Source: Calliopum simillimum
Taxonomy: Eukaryota; Arthropoda; Insecta; Diptera; Lauxaniidae
Length of the DNA stretch: 64,000 nt
Reading direction: 5' to 3'
Assembly (NCBI GenBank): GCA_951812925.1
Contig: OX638371.1
Location: 248,001-312,000 of the forward strand
The position numbers and the translations under genes are program-made. The notes below the pieces were generated by a model. It was not told the origin of the DNA. It saw only the letters and a list, made by a program, of their open reading frames with translations, and ran no database searches. Position 1 is the first letter of the stretch; the number at the start of each line of letters is the position of its first letter. Below are positions 1 to 11,842 of this stretch, one piece after another.

Positions 1-271
1 TCTCTCGTCTCTCTTTTTTTTCATTGTTTCTGAACACACAATTGCTTCAACTTCAGGTGAATACAAATAATTCTGGGAATTTTTGATTATGATTTATTCA
101 GAGTTCCTAAGAAACAGGTTAGTGGCTTCACTGCGGTGCGTTGCGTTCAAATTAGGGATGCCAAATTTGTGGCCCTTTTCTGACCCCGGAATCTTCAGTA
201 GCAATCCAGGGGTTATAGAATTATTTTAAATAGATACATTTATACTTTTAAAATTACAAACTAAATAAAAA
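1..271. other. unassigned AT-rich sequence at window edge
   Basis: No gene, RNA or clear repeat boundary seen. It abuts the outer inverted repeat that starts near 272. Confidence 0.4.
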
Positions 272-584
272 TTAATTACACTAGTTTACAGCCAATATTC
301 CCATTGAATGCCATTATTCATTTTATATGCAAAATGGGCTGCTGATTCCGAAAATCGCATTTTTTCGTGTCGTTTTCGAGATATCGGCCATTTTCCAACA
401 TTTGATCATTTGGACCAACAAGAAACGATAGTTCCATTTAAATACTAATATCTCAAGAACCAATGTTTGTGTTTAAACGTATTATATGTCATATTAAAGG
501 TAATTAAATTACCTACAAATGATATTTTCATCTTTTTTTTTTAGTTTTTGGAACAGATGATGATTTACATTATTAGCTACCAAC

Positions 585-1337
585 AATGAAAATACATTGA
601 TGGTCGGAGCTTACTGTTCAGTGTTTTTGAGTAAAACAACAATAAAAACACAAAAAACAAGGCAAAAATACACATAAATAAAAAAAGCAAAAAAATGTAT
701 CGGAAGGCTGGTTTGCGTTACTAGTTTCGGGACCCACCACAGGTCAAAATTGACTATAATAAGTCAATTCCTCATCAGACGCTTTGCCGACATCTTATAG
801 AATTCTGCAAGCATACTTTATTTAACTTTTAGCATAGATTAGACGAGAATCACAGCTACAAGAAAAACACAGCACATGCAAAAATTCCAATTTCTTTGTT
901 TTTGCATATAAAGGGAAAAAACAAAGAAATTGGATTTTTTGCATGTGCTGTGTTTTTCATGCAAAAATTCCAATGTGGTGTGATTTTCATGCAAAAATTC
1001 CAATTTCTTTGTTTTTGCATATAAAGAAATTGGAATTTTTGCATGTGCTGTGTTTTTCTTGCAGCTGTGATTCTCGTCTAATCTATGCTAAAAGTTAAAT
1101 AAAGTATGCTTGCAGAATTCTATAAGATGTCGGCAAAGCGTCTGATGAGGAATTGACTTATTATAGTCAATTTTGAGCTGTGGTGGGTCCCGAAACTAGT
1201 AACGCAAACCAGCCTTCCGATACATTTTTTTGCTTTTTTTATTTATGTGTATTTTTGCCTTGTTTTTTGTGTTTTTATTGTTGTTTTACTCAAAAACACT
1301 GAACAGTAAGCTCCGACCATCAATATATTTTCATCAC
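585..1337. repeat. hairpin element with arms of about 300 bp
   Basis: The left arm (585 to about 880) is almost perfectly complementary to about 1040-1337. Both outer ends carry GATGGTCGGAGC or its complement next to an ATTTTCAT-like tract. The centre (about 880-1050) holds several copies, in both orientations, of a short unit containing GCAAAAATTCCAATTTC. Short reading frames across the centre are by-products of the palindrome. Confidence 0.75.
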
Positions 1338-1628
1338 TTTTTGGTTGGTTTGTTAGTTTTGGCGAAATACATTGATTTCTAAAAAAAACATTTTTTTTTT
1401 TTTTTTTTCGAAAAAATTAAGAAAAAATCAAAATCAACTTCAAATTTATACAGACAAAAATAATTTTTTTATAATATTGCATTTTGTTTTTTGGTATCAT
1501 AGAATATATATTTTTGAAGAAAATAAGATACCACTTAAGACAATCCATGGAAAAATGCAAAAGTTGTATACAATTCATAGAAAAGTTACCAAAATGCGTT
1601 TTTCCGTTGTTTTTTTTTTGCAATAATC

Positions 1629-2001
1629 TGTTCGTCAATTTGAAACTTTTTGTGAAACACATGAGAAAATCCAAAAAATTCTTAAAGTAGGCGTTAAAAA
1701 AAAATACCCGTGTCTCGTAGTTTTTCTTCGGCACGTCAGATTTTTTTTAAACGACTTTTGAAGTTTTTTAATCCACTGTACATGAAAAAAACAAAAATAA
1801 CGCATTTTTGTGTTAAATCGATGTATCTATCTTTATGATCTTTACATCTAAGGTGTATCATGTGTTCAGTAAACTTATGCAGGAAGTTGCTTGGAATATT
1901 TTTGTATCAAATTTTAACCCTCTAAAACCCTCACATGTGGGTCATTTTGACCCCGCACATGTTGGTCAAAATGGCCTACGTGTGGGGGTTTTAGAGGGTT
2001 A
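1629..2001. repeat. solo arm of the fold-back family seen at 53141-54304
   Basis: The order of sequence here (TGTTCGTCAATTTGAAAC, then AATTCTTAAAGTAGGCGTT, a TCCACTGTACATGAAAAAAA block, GGTGTATCATGTGTTCAG, and an ACATGTGGGTCATTTT palindrome at the inner end) matches the reverse complement of the right arm of the 53141-54304 element. The opposite arm is absent, so this is a truncated copy. Confidence 0.6.
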
Positions 2002-2062
2002 TACCGATATCTTGAAAACGATAAATAATGCAATTTTCGGAATCAGCAGCCCATTTTACATA

Positions 2063-3642
2063 CAGCTGTGTCCAAAATAATAGTAGTGCTTTTTATAAAA
2101 TTGAAAACGACCTTAAAAATATCTGAATTTTTATTTTGATCAAATTGAAATACATTTTTTTTACAAGAGTGGTATCCTAAGGAGATTTTAAAATATAATT
2201 AACAAGATTTCAAGGCAGTTGGGATAAAAAAATTAAAGTTTTCACAAGTTCTTAAAATTTGGCTGCTCGAAATAATAGTAGCGGTAACTTTGCAGTCGTA
2301 TAACTTTTGCAAAATAGCCACGTTTTTAAAATTATGGGTTATTTAAAACACAACCTTATCATTAGTATTTAGTTCCATGGCCTTTATTTGCAATAACACA
2401 AGCACAGCGCTTTGGCATCGACTCCACAAGATTTTGGCATCTTTGGACAGGTATGGATTTCCAGGAGTCTTTAACTGTTTCCCAAATTTGCGAAACATTG
2501 GTCGGTCGACATTGGGCGACTGCATTCTACACGTCGCAATATAGGTTCTCAATGGGATTCAGGTCTGGCGACTGGGCGGGCCATTCAAGAATATTTATGT
2601 CGTTGGCCTGAAACCATTGTTTGGCGACTTTACTAGTGTGCTTGGGGTCGTTGTCCTGTTGAAAGACCCAATGCAGTGGCATTTGGTCGCTAGCATATGG
2701 CAACATGACTTCCTGCAGTATATGGACGTATAAGTGCCGATCTATGATTTCTTGGATCCAATATATAGGCCCCACATCGTTGTACGAAAAGCATGCCCAA
2801 ATCATTATGCTAGCTTCTCCGTGTTTGATTGTTTTTAAGGTAAATCTTGGATCGAATTCCGTATTTGGTGGTCGTCTTACATATTGCCCTTCCACCATAT
2901 AGTACAATTTTGGATTCAGTCGATGTGTTTTTAAGCGAATTTTATTCTTGCTGCTACATGTTTTTTATTTAGAAGCGGAACTTTTCTTGGGCTATGTGCT
3001 GCCAAATTATTTTCCCGCAAATATGTTCGTATTGTTTGTATACTGGCATTGACTTTAAGTTAATCCTTTATCTTAGAAGAGCTCGCAAAAGGATTTAGTC
3101 TTGAGTATCTCAGCACACGATTTTCTTCTTTCTTGGAGATTAGACGAGGTCGGCCGCGTTTTTCAAGGCGTGGGGTGAACGTGATAGCATTTCGAACCAT
3201 CGTCGGTGAACAACCTACTAAATTTTCCACTTCCTTGTAAGTTCTGCCCTTCGAAATCAATTTTTTATAAGTGCACGCCACTCAGAACTGCAATGCTTGC
3301 CTCGTCCCATTTTTGGAAAAGTTTTTGTTGCACGCCGATGAGAAACTGATAAATGATTATAATAATACCCTTTTTGTTAGGAATATCCGGTTTATTCTAA
3401 TTTTTTGACATAATTTTCACATACACTACTATTATTTTGATCACACAAAAACCAGCTCAACTGCGAATTTTTCAAATAAAAATTAGAACAACTATAAAAA
3501 TTGAAAGTAGTGGGTCATCTTATTATGCTTTCATAGCGTTACAAATTGACAAAAAAAGAATATCGAAAATTCAAATAATCAGTTAGATATGACAAAAACA
3601 AGCTAACCGGTAGTATCACTACTATTTTTTTGAGCACAACTG
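2063..3642 (-). mobile_element. Tc1-like (DD34E) DNA transposon, decayed, with IR/DR ends
   Basis: The 1580-bp element is flanked by TA at 2061-2062 and 3643-3644. The ends begin CAGCTGTGTCCAAAATAATA and, on the complement of the right end, CAGTTGTGCTCAAAAAAATA. A second copy of the AATAATAGTAG motif lies about 200 bp inside each end (2268-2284 and 3423-3440), which is the IR/DR arrangement of Sleeping Beauty-type Tc1 elements. It is inserted in the right arm of the 272-3708 inverted repeat, and the left arm supplies the uninterrupted sequence. Confidence 0.9.
2345..3281 (-). pseudogene. Tc1-like transposase remnant (DD34E)
   Basis: On the minus strand, a piece starting near 3281 carries a helix-turn-helix DNA-binding region followed by a GRPR AT-hook-like motif (residues RGRPRLIS). 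A second open piece (2907-2527) carries the catalytic core with QQDNDPKHTSK and WPAQSPDLNPIENL. The second Asp and the Glu are separated by 34 residues, so this is DD34E. The frame is broken between the pieces and again after the IENL motif, and the first catalytic Asp position appears to read Thr (STES for SDES). The copy is therefore inactive. Confidence 0.85.
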
Positions 3643-3708
3643 TATAAAATGAATAATGGCATTCAATGGGAAAAAAATGTTTAGTCATTTGTAAACTAGT
3701 GTTATTAA

Positions 3709-6700
3709 AAAAAAATATTCACTGCATTAGCGATAACATACATATGCATAACGAAAAATATAAAATCAGTCCACTCAGTAAAAGAATAAAAATTATTGCA
3801 CACAGAGTATACAATATAATGAATACACGTGCGCTAGGGTGGTCGCTGAAAAAGATGTTTTAGAAATCTGATGTCCTCGATAAAAGTTAATTCGCTGAAA
3901 AATAGTATAGTTATTCTAAAATCGATTGTTATAGCACAATTGTAAGAGGTGGCACATGGATCTGTTAGTAAAAGTGTCAGTTTTTCATATTTTCCTTACT
4001 TTTTATAACAGATAGTACACACAGATAGTTTCTGCTCATTTATCTTAATTGCATTATTTAGTAGTATTCTTTATTTACAAAATGAGCTATCATCTATTAT
4101 TTTTCTTAACAAAGTTATGATCATTTTAAGATGGCCACTTCAGTGCACATGTATTCATTCATACACTCTGCGTACAATCATTTTTGGTTGTGTCATTCAT
4201 TCATATCTGCTAAGCACTGTGCATGACACTGGACTATGTGTTTCATTTGCGCGTGAATGTCTCAAAGTAGCGAATGGATGCATTCATGCAGATGTTTAAT
4301 TCTTAACAGAAAATTTTGCATGAGATATTCGATAATAAACACAGAATTCTCTTAATTACTACAGCAGCGCCGAAAAATTTAAGTTTTAAAGTTTAAATTT
4401 TCATTTGTTTCCGTTGATTAAAACAATTGCCCTTTTTTAAAGCTTCAACAGCTCTCCAAGTAGATGAACAGTAACAAATACCTTCACTGTCTTGCGAAAA
4501 TGAAAAAACGTTCACGATTCAGACCAAACCCAGTCTGTGTACCGATTTTTTTCGGAAGATTAGATCAGGTAAGGACAGACATACTGTCCAGTAAACATGG
4601 TTTACTGGCCATTTTATGAATCTCTTTTAAGTTTTTTTATATCGTGTTACGATTCTGAAATGTCAGTACTTAAAAGTGTCTATCCCTTTCTATCTTCTAT
4701 TTATTTTCACTCAAACATAAATTCTCTCTCTTTAATTTGCCGACCACTGTGCCAGATGTATTTGCAGTAATCATGGCTTCAACGAGTTATTTGAGAGAAT
4801 CTCTCAAAGTGTAACACACTCCGGTTATGGGAATTGAGATTCTTCTTTGCATCCAAATTTCCGATAATTTTCATCATACATACATAATATTGTATTATGT
4901 ATTACAAAAGTTTAAAAAAATACAAAATACTGTAGCTTAAAACCCAGATAAATAGTGAAAGGCTTGTCAAATTAGAGAAAAAGCATTGATTTAATGAACT
5001 GATTGATGGGAGAAAAATAGGAACAAATGCATGAAATTAATAAAATATTTTTGAAAAGTTAGAAACGTTCGGAACAGAGTCAATATCGAGAAAAACTCGA
5101 ACAAAAAAGGGAAAAGTAACAAGTAAATCCTCTGATCGAAATAAGTTTTATAAGTTGTAAATGTCTTTAAGATCTTGAAAAGTGTAGTATGCACTGCAAG
5201 TGGAAAATTTACAAATAATAAGAAAAAATATCAAAAACGTCTGCATATTTTCCTTTTTTGGTAGTTACGCGTACGCCAGTTTGAGAACGGCTGGTTTAGA
5301 TGGCCAACGCCAAGGTTATTGCTTTCGCTTTTTATGTCACTTAAAATTACTAGCTTTGTACAGAGTTCTCTGAAATTCATTTCAAATGATTAAAATAAAA
5401 TATTTGATTCGTTTACTTTCGCAGTTTGTGAAATAAACTCTCACCTTCTTAATTTAGTGAAAAGAGATAAAGTGTTGATTTTGATCAGCTCGTGCCTTGT
5501 TTTTCTTTTGGGGTAACGTACTCGTACTGCTAGCGTATGTTTAGATAAATGCTATCGTTACATACTAAGGAATTTCCAAGAAGATTGAAATCGGCGTAGG
5601 AGAGCTTAAGTATATTTAATTTGCTTTTCGTTGGAAATGTGCGCAGTTTGATATTCAAAAAATATGTATGTAGGTACATATTCAACAAAATAATAAAATT
5701 TTAACCCAATGAGAGTTTTGTTTTGCGAAAATAATAAATGACAACAATTATTCAGATTTCGTTGGAAAAATCCATCAACCTTAGAAAATACATTATACGC
5801 TTTTGCAGATTTTTACTGGAAAAATATTTACAGATTATTATGTATTGTTTTTATTTAAATTAAAGAGCGGCTGTAAATTTAGTTCAACTTTTTCTCAATT
5901 TCTATTCGTGCAGTATTTTTGTTTGTTTCAGGGTGAGGTATTTTTTCTTGCTAATTGCTTATATTATTTTAGATTTTGCGGCATAAAAGATTGTAGGGTG
6001 GGTGTATACAAGGAGATTATGGTTGTTACGATCTCAAAGCAAAATAGAGATAGAACGTGGAATTATCGAAAAATATGACCAGCTTCTGTAATTTTACTAA
6101 CCCAAAGCTTAATACAGGAAGTAAAATATTCTTGCTCTTTGAAGTTTTTTAAGTAACAATTTACGTATGCTAACAAAATGAATATATGTGGTTTTTTTAA
6201 CCAACATCCACACGAATTTATCTAAATTTCCCTTTACTACTTTAGTTTAATCAAACCAAACCGTATCTGTGTACAATTTAGGTCTTTTATGTTTAATAGC
6301 TCATTCAGAATGGCTAGATAAGGTTAGACAGGCTGTCGAGTAAACAAAGGTTTACGGACACTTAGATCCTAACGAAATTTGGAACGGTCAACACGGATAC
6401 TCCCAAACCCACTTAAATTCTTCAATAAATCAGAAGAGGTTATGAATTGCCAGATTGTCGAAAAGTAACCTCACCCCAACGTATAAACCTGCTCCGGAAG
6501 GGAGGAATTACAGAGAAAGTGCTCCACACTTTTCCCCCTTCTAGTAACACACACGCATATGCAAACATACGTATCCGGTATGCACTTATAACAGGATATA
6601 TATTGGAACTTAACCACAGTGCATAACTGTTATTTTTTTTCGCAATTCCTGTGAATTGCTAATGGCAGATAATTAACAATATTTCACATTAACTGCAGTT

Positions 6701-7339
6701 ACCGTGAAAAGATAATGCGCCGCCTGGCAACTGCAGCCAGAATTCCGTGAAGACAACTGATAACGATTTAATGATTGCAAAAAATAATGTTTCATTAGAA
6801 ATGAAACGGTCATAAATAAAATGGCTCATCTCGTACAAGAAAAAGTTATAAAGCATAAAAACTCAAAACTTTGCGATTGGTATACTTTTAAAAGGGCTTG
6901 CCCCGAAAAGCTAAAAATCCCTGAAAAAACCAATACATGACTTCATAATAACCAGCAAAAATCCAATTCCGCTCATTGAAAGCGTCAAGTGACGATTGTA
7001 AAATTTTTTTTTTTTTTGTTAAATTCACTATTACTTGTATTTCCTCTCTCACATGCTTCTAAGTATAAATACATTCACTATGGAAACATCCATTTTAAAA
7101 TTTTTCAACTAGGGAGAGTGAAAAACCACGCGATCACCAATTGTTTGACTCTCTTTACGATTATTATTACATCATACGTTGGGCACAAGTGATTCATTTT
7201 CGTAAACAAATCTCAATGCAAAGTTTTTGGCATAGAAAATTCCTGAGGTAGCGTCATCATACCACAGTCAGGGTATGTGTCATCGATCTTTTCGGTAGGT
7301 TGTATGTGTACTTTGATCCAGTTAACGATCGATTGCTGG
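3709..7339. other. non-coding upstream region of the Socs36E-like gene
   Basis: AT-rich sequence with no convincing ORF. It contains four TTCNNNGAA sites (3891, 5366, 5574, 6743), listed separately. It is probably upstream enhancer or first-intron DNA of the SOCS gene. No transposon ends were recognised. Confidence 0.4.
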
Positions 7340-9238
7340 CATTCCCAGAATTTCACTTCAGCGTAGAGCTAACTCAAACAGTGATTTGATTTTTCTGATA
7401 ACCACACAAACAGTAACAACGAGCTTTCTCAAAAGCAATAGTCACAGTTGGTTCGGAGACTTGTGCAAAGGTAGTTGGAACGAAATTATATAAAATTCTA
7501 TAGCGCTGTGAAAAGTGAAACAAGGTAGAGTTAGAAACTTAACGCTACGGTTACAAAAAAAAAAAAAAAACGCGAGTACGAATGTTGAATTAACTGTCAG
7601 TATGGCATAAGGTTTGATACAAAATTTTATTTAACTGGAAGTTTAATTTTAACTAAACATTGTTCCAGGCATTGCAGTAATAACTTCAAATTTGCAGTTA
7701 TAACTTCAGAATATTGTAAAAAATTGTAATAATAATTTTCACCCAAATTCATATAACTTTGTTTTGCGTTAATCGTTGAAACTAAATATTCATTTTATTT
7801 CGCATATAACCGTTGTTTTAGCTGTCTAACCTCACCAATCTGGGCTAAAATGTAGCAACCACAATAAGTACTCGCCAACATATTTTTATAAATGCATTCG
7901 AAGAAAATTTCGCTATAAATTTTCAATTTAAAATTGGACCATTGCCATGATATCTGTTATTTAATATTAATATTTAGTATTAATCACTTGAATCGGCCAT
8001 TAAAAAAATTTTGCTAAAAATTGCAAATAAAAACAACAAAAAATTCTGCAGTAATTACTTTTTCTTATTTCAACCCCTGCATTGTTCCTTATTGGTGCGA
8101 TTGGTACTTTACTTAATTAAGTCTTTGGATGTACAATTCCTTACAGACTAGGCAAAAATTAAGAAAATAACAAAGTTAACGACTAAAATTAATACAAATT
8201 TACGTACCATTTGTCTACAGTGGAAATTTGCCTATGACGGATTCAAAAACGATTATCATTTTTTCTATATACATAGGATGCGAAATTTGCGCCAATGTTT
8301 TCCTACCGAAGTGCGATTATTGCTAGTTGAATAGATAAGTAGTCGCCCAGTAAATTCTTTTTTTCACCGGTACCTTTCGTCAGAACCCAATTAAAGAGAC
8401 TCCAGATATATTCTTTGTGGAGTCTAAGTCTTTCAAAGGATTGTGAAATTGTGTTGACCGATATAAGTTTTTATACCTATTGGATTTATTCATTGATAGC
8501 CATTCAATTTATTTCGTTATTTGAGTACGCGAATGTTTGTTATCTCATTAATTCATACAACGAAAGAAAAGAAAATGGAAAGTTTTTCATTCAAGTCAAG
8601 AGCGCAAGGCTACATTTTAATTGAACACATCAATACTCACTCGCTAGTAGAGTTGTTTATATGTGAGAACGAAAGAATTGTAAAAAATGTAGTACGTCAT
8701 GTTTGTGATATTCGTACATATGTATGCTTGTATGTATGACAATGTTCTTGGGAAACCGTTTCGTTCGTATTCCTAATAAAATTGCACTAACATACATATT
8801 ACAAAAACAAAATAAAGTTTGCGTGTCGTGATTTCTTGTTGCGAAGGCTTTTCCTGAAAATCAGTGTTTCCAATTTTTAAGCAATTATTTTTTCAGATTA
8901 AAACATGTGCACACATATAACCAAGATTTTATTTGTCTGGAGAAAAGGGTATTAGGTAACATACCTATGTTATTGCTAGTAAAATTGTAGGCACGTTAAA
9001 ATAATTTTTATTGGTTGGGAAAGATTTCCAATATGAATATTGTTGGAACTTATAAATCGAACACTGTTTCTTCAGTTAACGATACGGCGACAACGAATTT
9101 GTGGAGACTCATAGGGTTTGATTGATTATATGTGAAAACAAACCAACTTTCAGATTGACCATCACCGATTGCGCTGAAACTTTGGTGCATGGTACTTTAA
9201 TCGATTTGACTGGACACGTATTTTTTATTTTCCTCGAA
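3891..9238. promoter_or_regulatory. cluster of seven STAT-type sites (TTCNNNGAA) upstream of the SOCS gene
   Basis: Exact matches were read at 3891-3899 (GCT spacer), 5366-5374 (TCT), 5574-5582 (CAA), 6743-6751 (CGT), 7342-7350 (CCA), 7897-7905 (GAA) and 9230-9238 (CTC). The n3 palindrome is the preferred site of fly Stat92E. Drosophila Socs36E is a known JAK/STAT target with functional Stat92E sites in its first intron, so a negative-feedback enhancer here is a reasonable inference. Each single site is weak evidence. Confidence 0.5.
7351..7526 (+). promoter_or_regulatory. candidate 5' leader exon and start region of the SOCS gene
   Basis: A less AT-rich block directly follows the TTCCCAGAA site at 7342-7350 and ends in a possible donor, AACAAG|GTAGAG, near 7524. 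A non-coding first exon spliced to the acceptor at 9372-9373 would fit, because the first coding exon clearly begins with a splice acceptor. This is inference only; no TATA box or initiator was assigned with confidence. Confidence 0.22.
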
Positions 9239-9371
9239 ACCCATTTTTTTTTACCTAGGGCCAATCATATATACATATATATATGGACCAATATTATATG
9301 AAAAAAAAAAATAATTGTCAGTTCAATGGATTATGTACATGCATTAAATTTTATTTCATTTCCTTTTTTTC
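7527..9371. other. probable first intron of the SOCS gene
   Basis: AT-rich and non-coding, with two STAT-type sites (7897, 9230) and a polypyrimidine-AG acceptor at 9363-9373. No mobile element ends were recognised. Confidence 0.35.
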
Positions 9372-9452
9372 AGTTTTAACTCAATCTTGTCTGCAGCTCT
9401 TCTTCCTAAAGAAGCAATTACAATAATTATCCCATTGAATGTGGCAAATTTT

Positions 9453-11461
9453 ATGTCATTTAGAAGACATATCCTGATGGGGCACCGTCTTAGCAAAACA
9501 CCGGTTCATGGTTGCAACGCCTCTAAACTAGACGAGTGTAACAAAAGTCAAGATCGCCTGCAAACCTCCTTACAAATATCTGAAGTGTCGGCAGCCGAAG
9601 AGCCAATAATCAGTGTTGAAATTCCTAACTCTACAGAAGTTCATGAGAAATTACACACTAAATTCTTTGACACATCAGCGATAGCTTCCACACAGATTAT
9701 TATTAAGATACAGTTAACCAAAATGGAGGGACAGGAGACTACCAACACCGAATGCAACAAAATCATTGCTACTGATAATGCAATTGCATGTTTGCCGACA
9801 AATAATAACGGGCAGCAAGTTCTAAATTTGAATTTCAACGGGAACTTGTCTTTAAATAGTGAATTAGAAACATCTTCTGATGCGAACTGTGAAACATCAA
9901 CGCGAACAAGCAAATTTCCATATATCACGACGCAGCATGTCAGTACTGGATCTCCTACTTTTTTGGTGAATAACAATTTTAATCCAAATGTGGTAACAGC
10001 GCCAATGAGCAGTAATAGCCAGATTTCGGAAAATTACAACATTGCAATGGGCCAGATGACAGATCTGGAGAAGCGTATGAGTATCGCTAGCATGGTGAGC
10101 AGTTCCAGTAGTAATAGTGAAGTAGCAGAAGGTAACACTAGCGACTCCGGTGAACGCGTTGTTAGGACGGCAATTGCTTTAAATAACTACAAGGAAAGCA
10201 GAGCTCATTATAGACAAGGTTTGTAGAAAAGTTGCGCTAAAAATTCCTGATTAATAAGATTTTCTAATGTTCTGTTTCTAGATGCTGACGTTGACAGTAA
10301 TGAGTATTGCTGTCGTCGCAAATCGAAGTCCACTACATTTCCATCAAAGTGGCGGTGTTGTAAATGTACGTGCAGAGATGCTTTCAAACGTATCATAGAC
10401 GCATCTTCATCGAAATCTAGTAAGAAGAAAGAACGGAAAGAGGGCTCTTCTTCAAAGACTAATCGTCATACAGCTGATCATTTAGTGTTGTGGAATCCAT
10501 TACAATCCAAATCCACGCGTTTAAGCAACAATTCGGCAATGTCTTTTGCAAGTAGCACAAGTATTTCTTCTGCTGCTACATCTGCTGACGTCATCATACC
10601 TATAACTTCACCACAGTTTGTAGTTGTGCAATGTCCTCCTTCGTCTCTAGTCACGCTTGGGCGTATTGATGATAATGCTATTCGGTTGATGGCCACGGAG
10701 CTGGTCCCAAACATGAATAGCACTTCGGCAACTACACGAATATTAACCACTTCCAAAGAAGCGACGTATCCAAACAACGCTTTAGTTGCTACACCAGTTA
10801 ACAGCTCCACTAATACTTCGCCTAGCGTAAATTTAGGTTGTCCAATTGTCGTTGGGCCTGTAGTTCACTCACAAGTCGATTATATACATTGCTTGGTCCC
10901 GGATTTAGAGAAGATCTCTAAAGCCAGTTTTTATTGGGGTAAAATGGATCGTTACGAAGCGGAGCGTTTATTAGAAGGTAAGCCGGAGGGAACGTTCTTG
11001 TTAAGAGACTCCGCACAAGAGGAATACCTTTTTTCTGTTACATTCCGTAAATATGGACGTTCACTCCATGCAAGGATTGAACAGAGCAATCATAAATTCA
11101 GGTGAGTTAAACAATTCAAGAAAAAAAAATCGAGGTATTTGAAGTTTTTTCGTTTTCTTACAGTTTTGATTGCCACGATCCATGCGTTTTTACTGCCCCC
11201 ACAGTTACTGGTTTGTTGGAGCATTATAAAGATCCAGCATGTGTGATGTTCTTTGAGCCGATGCTTACAATTCCTTTGCATCGCAATACAACATTTTCGT
11301 TGCAGCAACTGTGCCGTGCTACTATTGTATCTCACACTAACTATGATGGCATCAATGAATTAGAGTTACCTTCGCGATTAAAGTCGTACTTAAAGGAATA
11401 TCACTACAAACAAAAATTGCGCGTCAAGCCATTCGATGAACATTTTTACTCATGCATATAG
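9453..11461 (+). CDS. Socs36E: suppressor of cytokine signalling, Socs36E-like (SOCS4/5 class)
   Basis: Three coding exons, 9453-10218, 10282-11101 and 11164-11461, join in frame to 627 residues through introns of 63 and 62 bp with GT-AG ends. The first coding exon starts after an acceptor at 9372-9373, and the first in-frame ATG is 9453. The N-terminal ~450 residues are Ser/Asn/Thr-rich with a Cys-rich patch (residues about 262-285, CCKCTC). The SH2 domain (about 470-570) begins [18 protein letters not shown] and has the phosphotyrosine-binding Arg in TFLLRDS. The SOCS box (about 580-620) ends [16 protein letters not shown] proteins bind phosphotyrosine through SH2 and recruit Elongin B/C-Cullin ubiquitin ligase through the box. 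The fly member restrains JAK/STAT and EGFR signalling. The long N-terminus and these motifs match SOCS4/5 rather than Socs16D or Socs44A. Upstream STAT-type sites suggest feedback control. Confidence 0.93.
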
Positions 11462-11842
11462 TGTCCCCGGATGACTGGGTCAAGCTATCGGGCCGATGCT
11501 GCTAATGAGAGTATGCTGCTGGACGAAGGTGTGGACGAAATTGATCTTATTGTCGACTTAGAAGATTTTCAACAAACAAATATTGTGAATTATGTACAGC
11601 ACTCCGCTACTATGGCATCGTCATATGATAATAAAAAGCAATTCAAAACAGTAACAAAGAGCGGATTCAAATATACAAAACATATTCAACGCATTACCAC
11701 ACATTTTGCAGATATGTTTCAGAGGGTATCGGCAAGTTTAAATTGTTACCAACAGCGACAGGAGCCCTCGCGCACCTTTGAACTACAGGAAAATCCACAA
11801 CAGCCACCTAAAAAAAGCACGTTCAAATCACGTAAGCATTGA
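11462..11842 (+). CDS. in-frame 126-codon extension after the Socs36E stop (possible readthrough)
   Basis: The SOCS stop codon TAG (11459-11461) is followed in the same frame by 126 sense codons before TGA at 11840-11842. The first Met codon is at 11471. The peptide is polar: an acidic stretch (DEGVDEIDLIVDLEDF), then a basic Gln/Pro/Lys-rich end (PQQPPKKSTFKSRKH). That long an open frame is unlikely in AT-rich 3' UTR by chance, and all of it lies just after the stop. Stop-codon readthrough is common in flies and would add a C-terminal tail to the SOCS protein. An alternative is a short downstream ORF or a second cistron from 11471. No known domain was recognised. Confidence 0.4.
   Translation, partial: CPRMTGSSYRADAANESMLLDEGVDEIDLIVDLEDFQQTNIVNYVQHSATMASSYDNKKQFKTVTKSGFKYTKHIQRITTHFADMFQRVSASLNCYQQRQEPSRTFELQENPQQPPKKSTFKSRKH

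Larger units (their letters stand above)
272..3708. repeat. outer inverted-repeat (fold-back-like) element, interrupted by nested insertions
   Basis: The left arm at 272-387 is matched in reverse complement by 2004-2061 continued at 3645-3708. Both arms share a block reading GGAATCAGCAGCCCATTTT and the tract GTAAACTAGTGT. The right arm is cut in two by the Tc1-like element at 2063-3642. Between the arms lie a hairpin element (585-1337) and a solo arm of another fold-back family (1629-2001). No coding capacity was seen. Confidence 0.7.

Noticed and set aside
856..1044. 62-residue frame on the minus strand
   Set aside because: It is made of repeated GCAAAAATTCCAATTTC units in the centre of a hairpin element; no coding signature.
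9387..9452. Upstream extension of the SOCS N-terminus from a TTG at 9387
   Set aside because: The exon begins at an acceptor (9372-9373) and the first ATG in frame is 9453; the 22 preceding codons are better read as leader.
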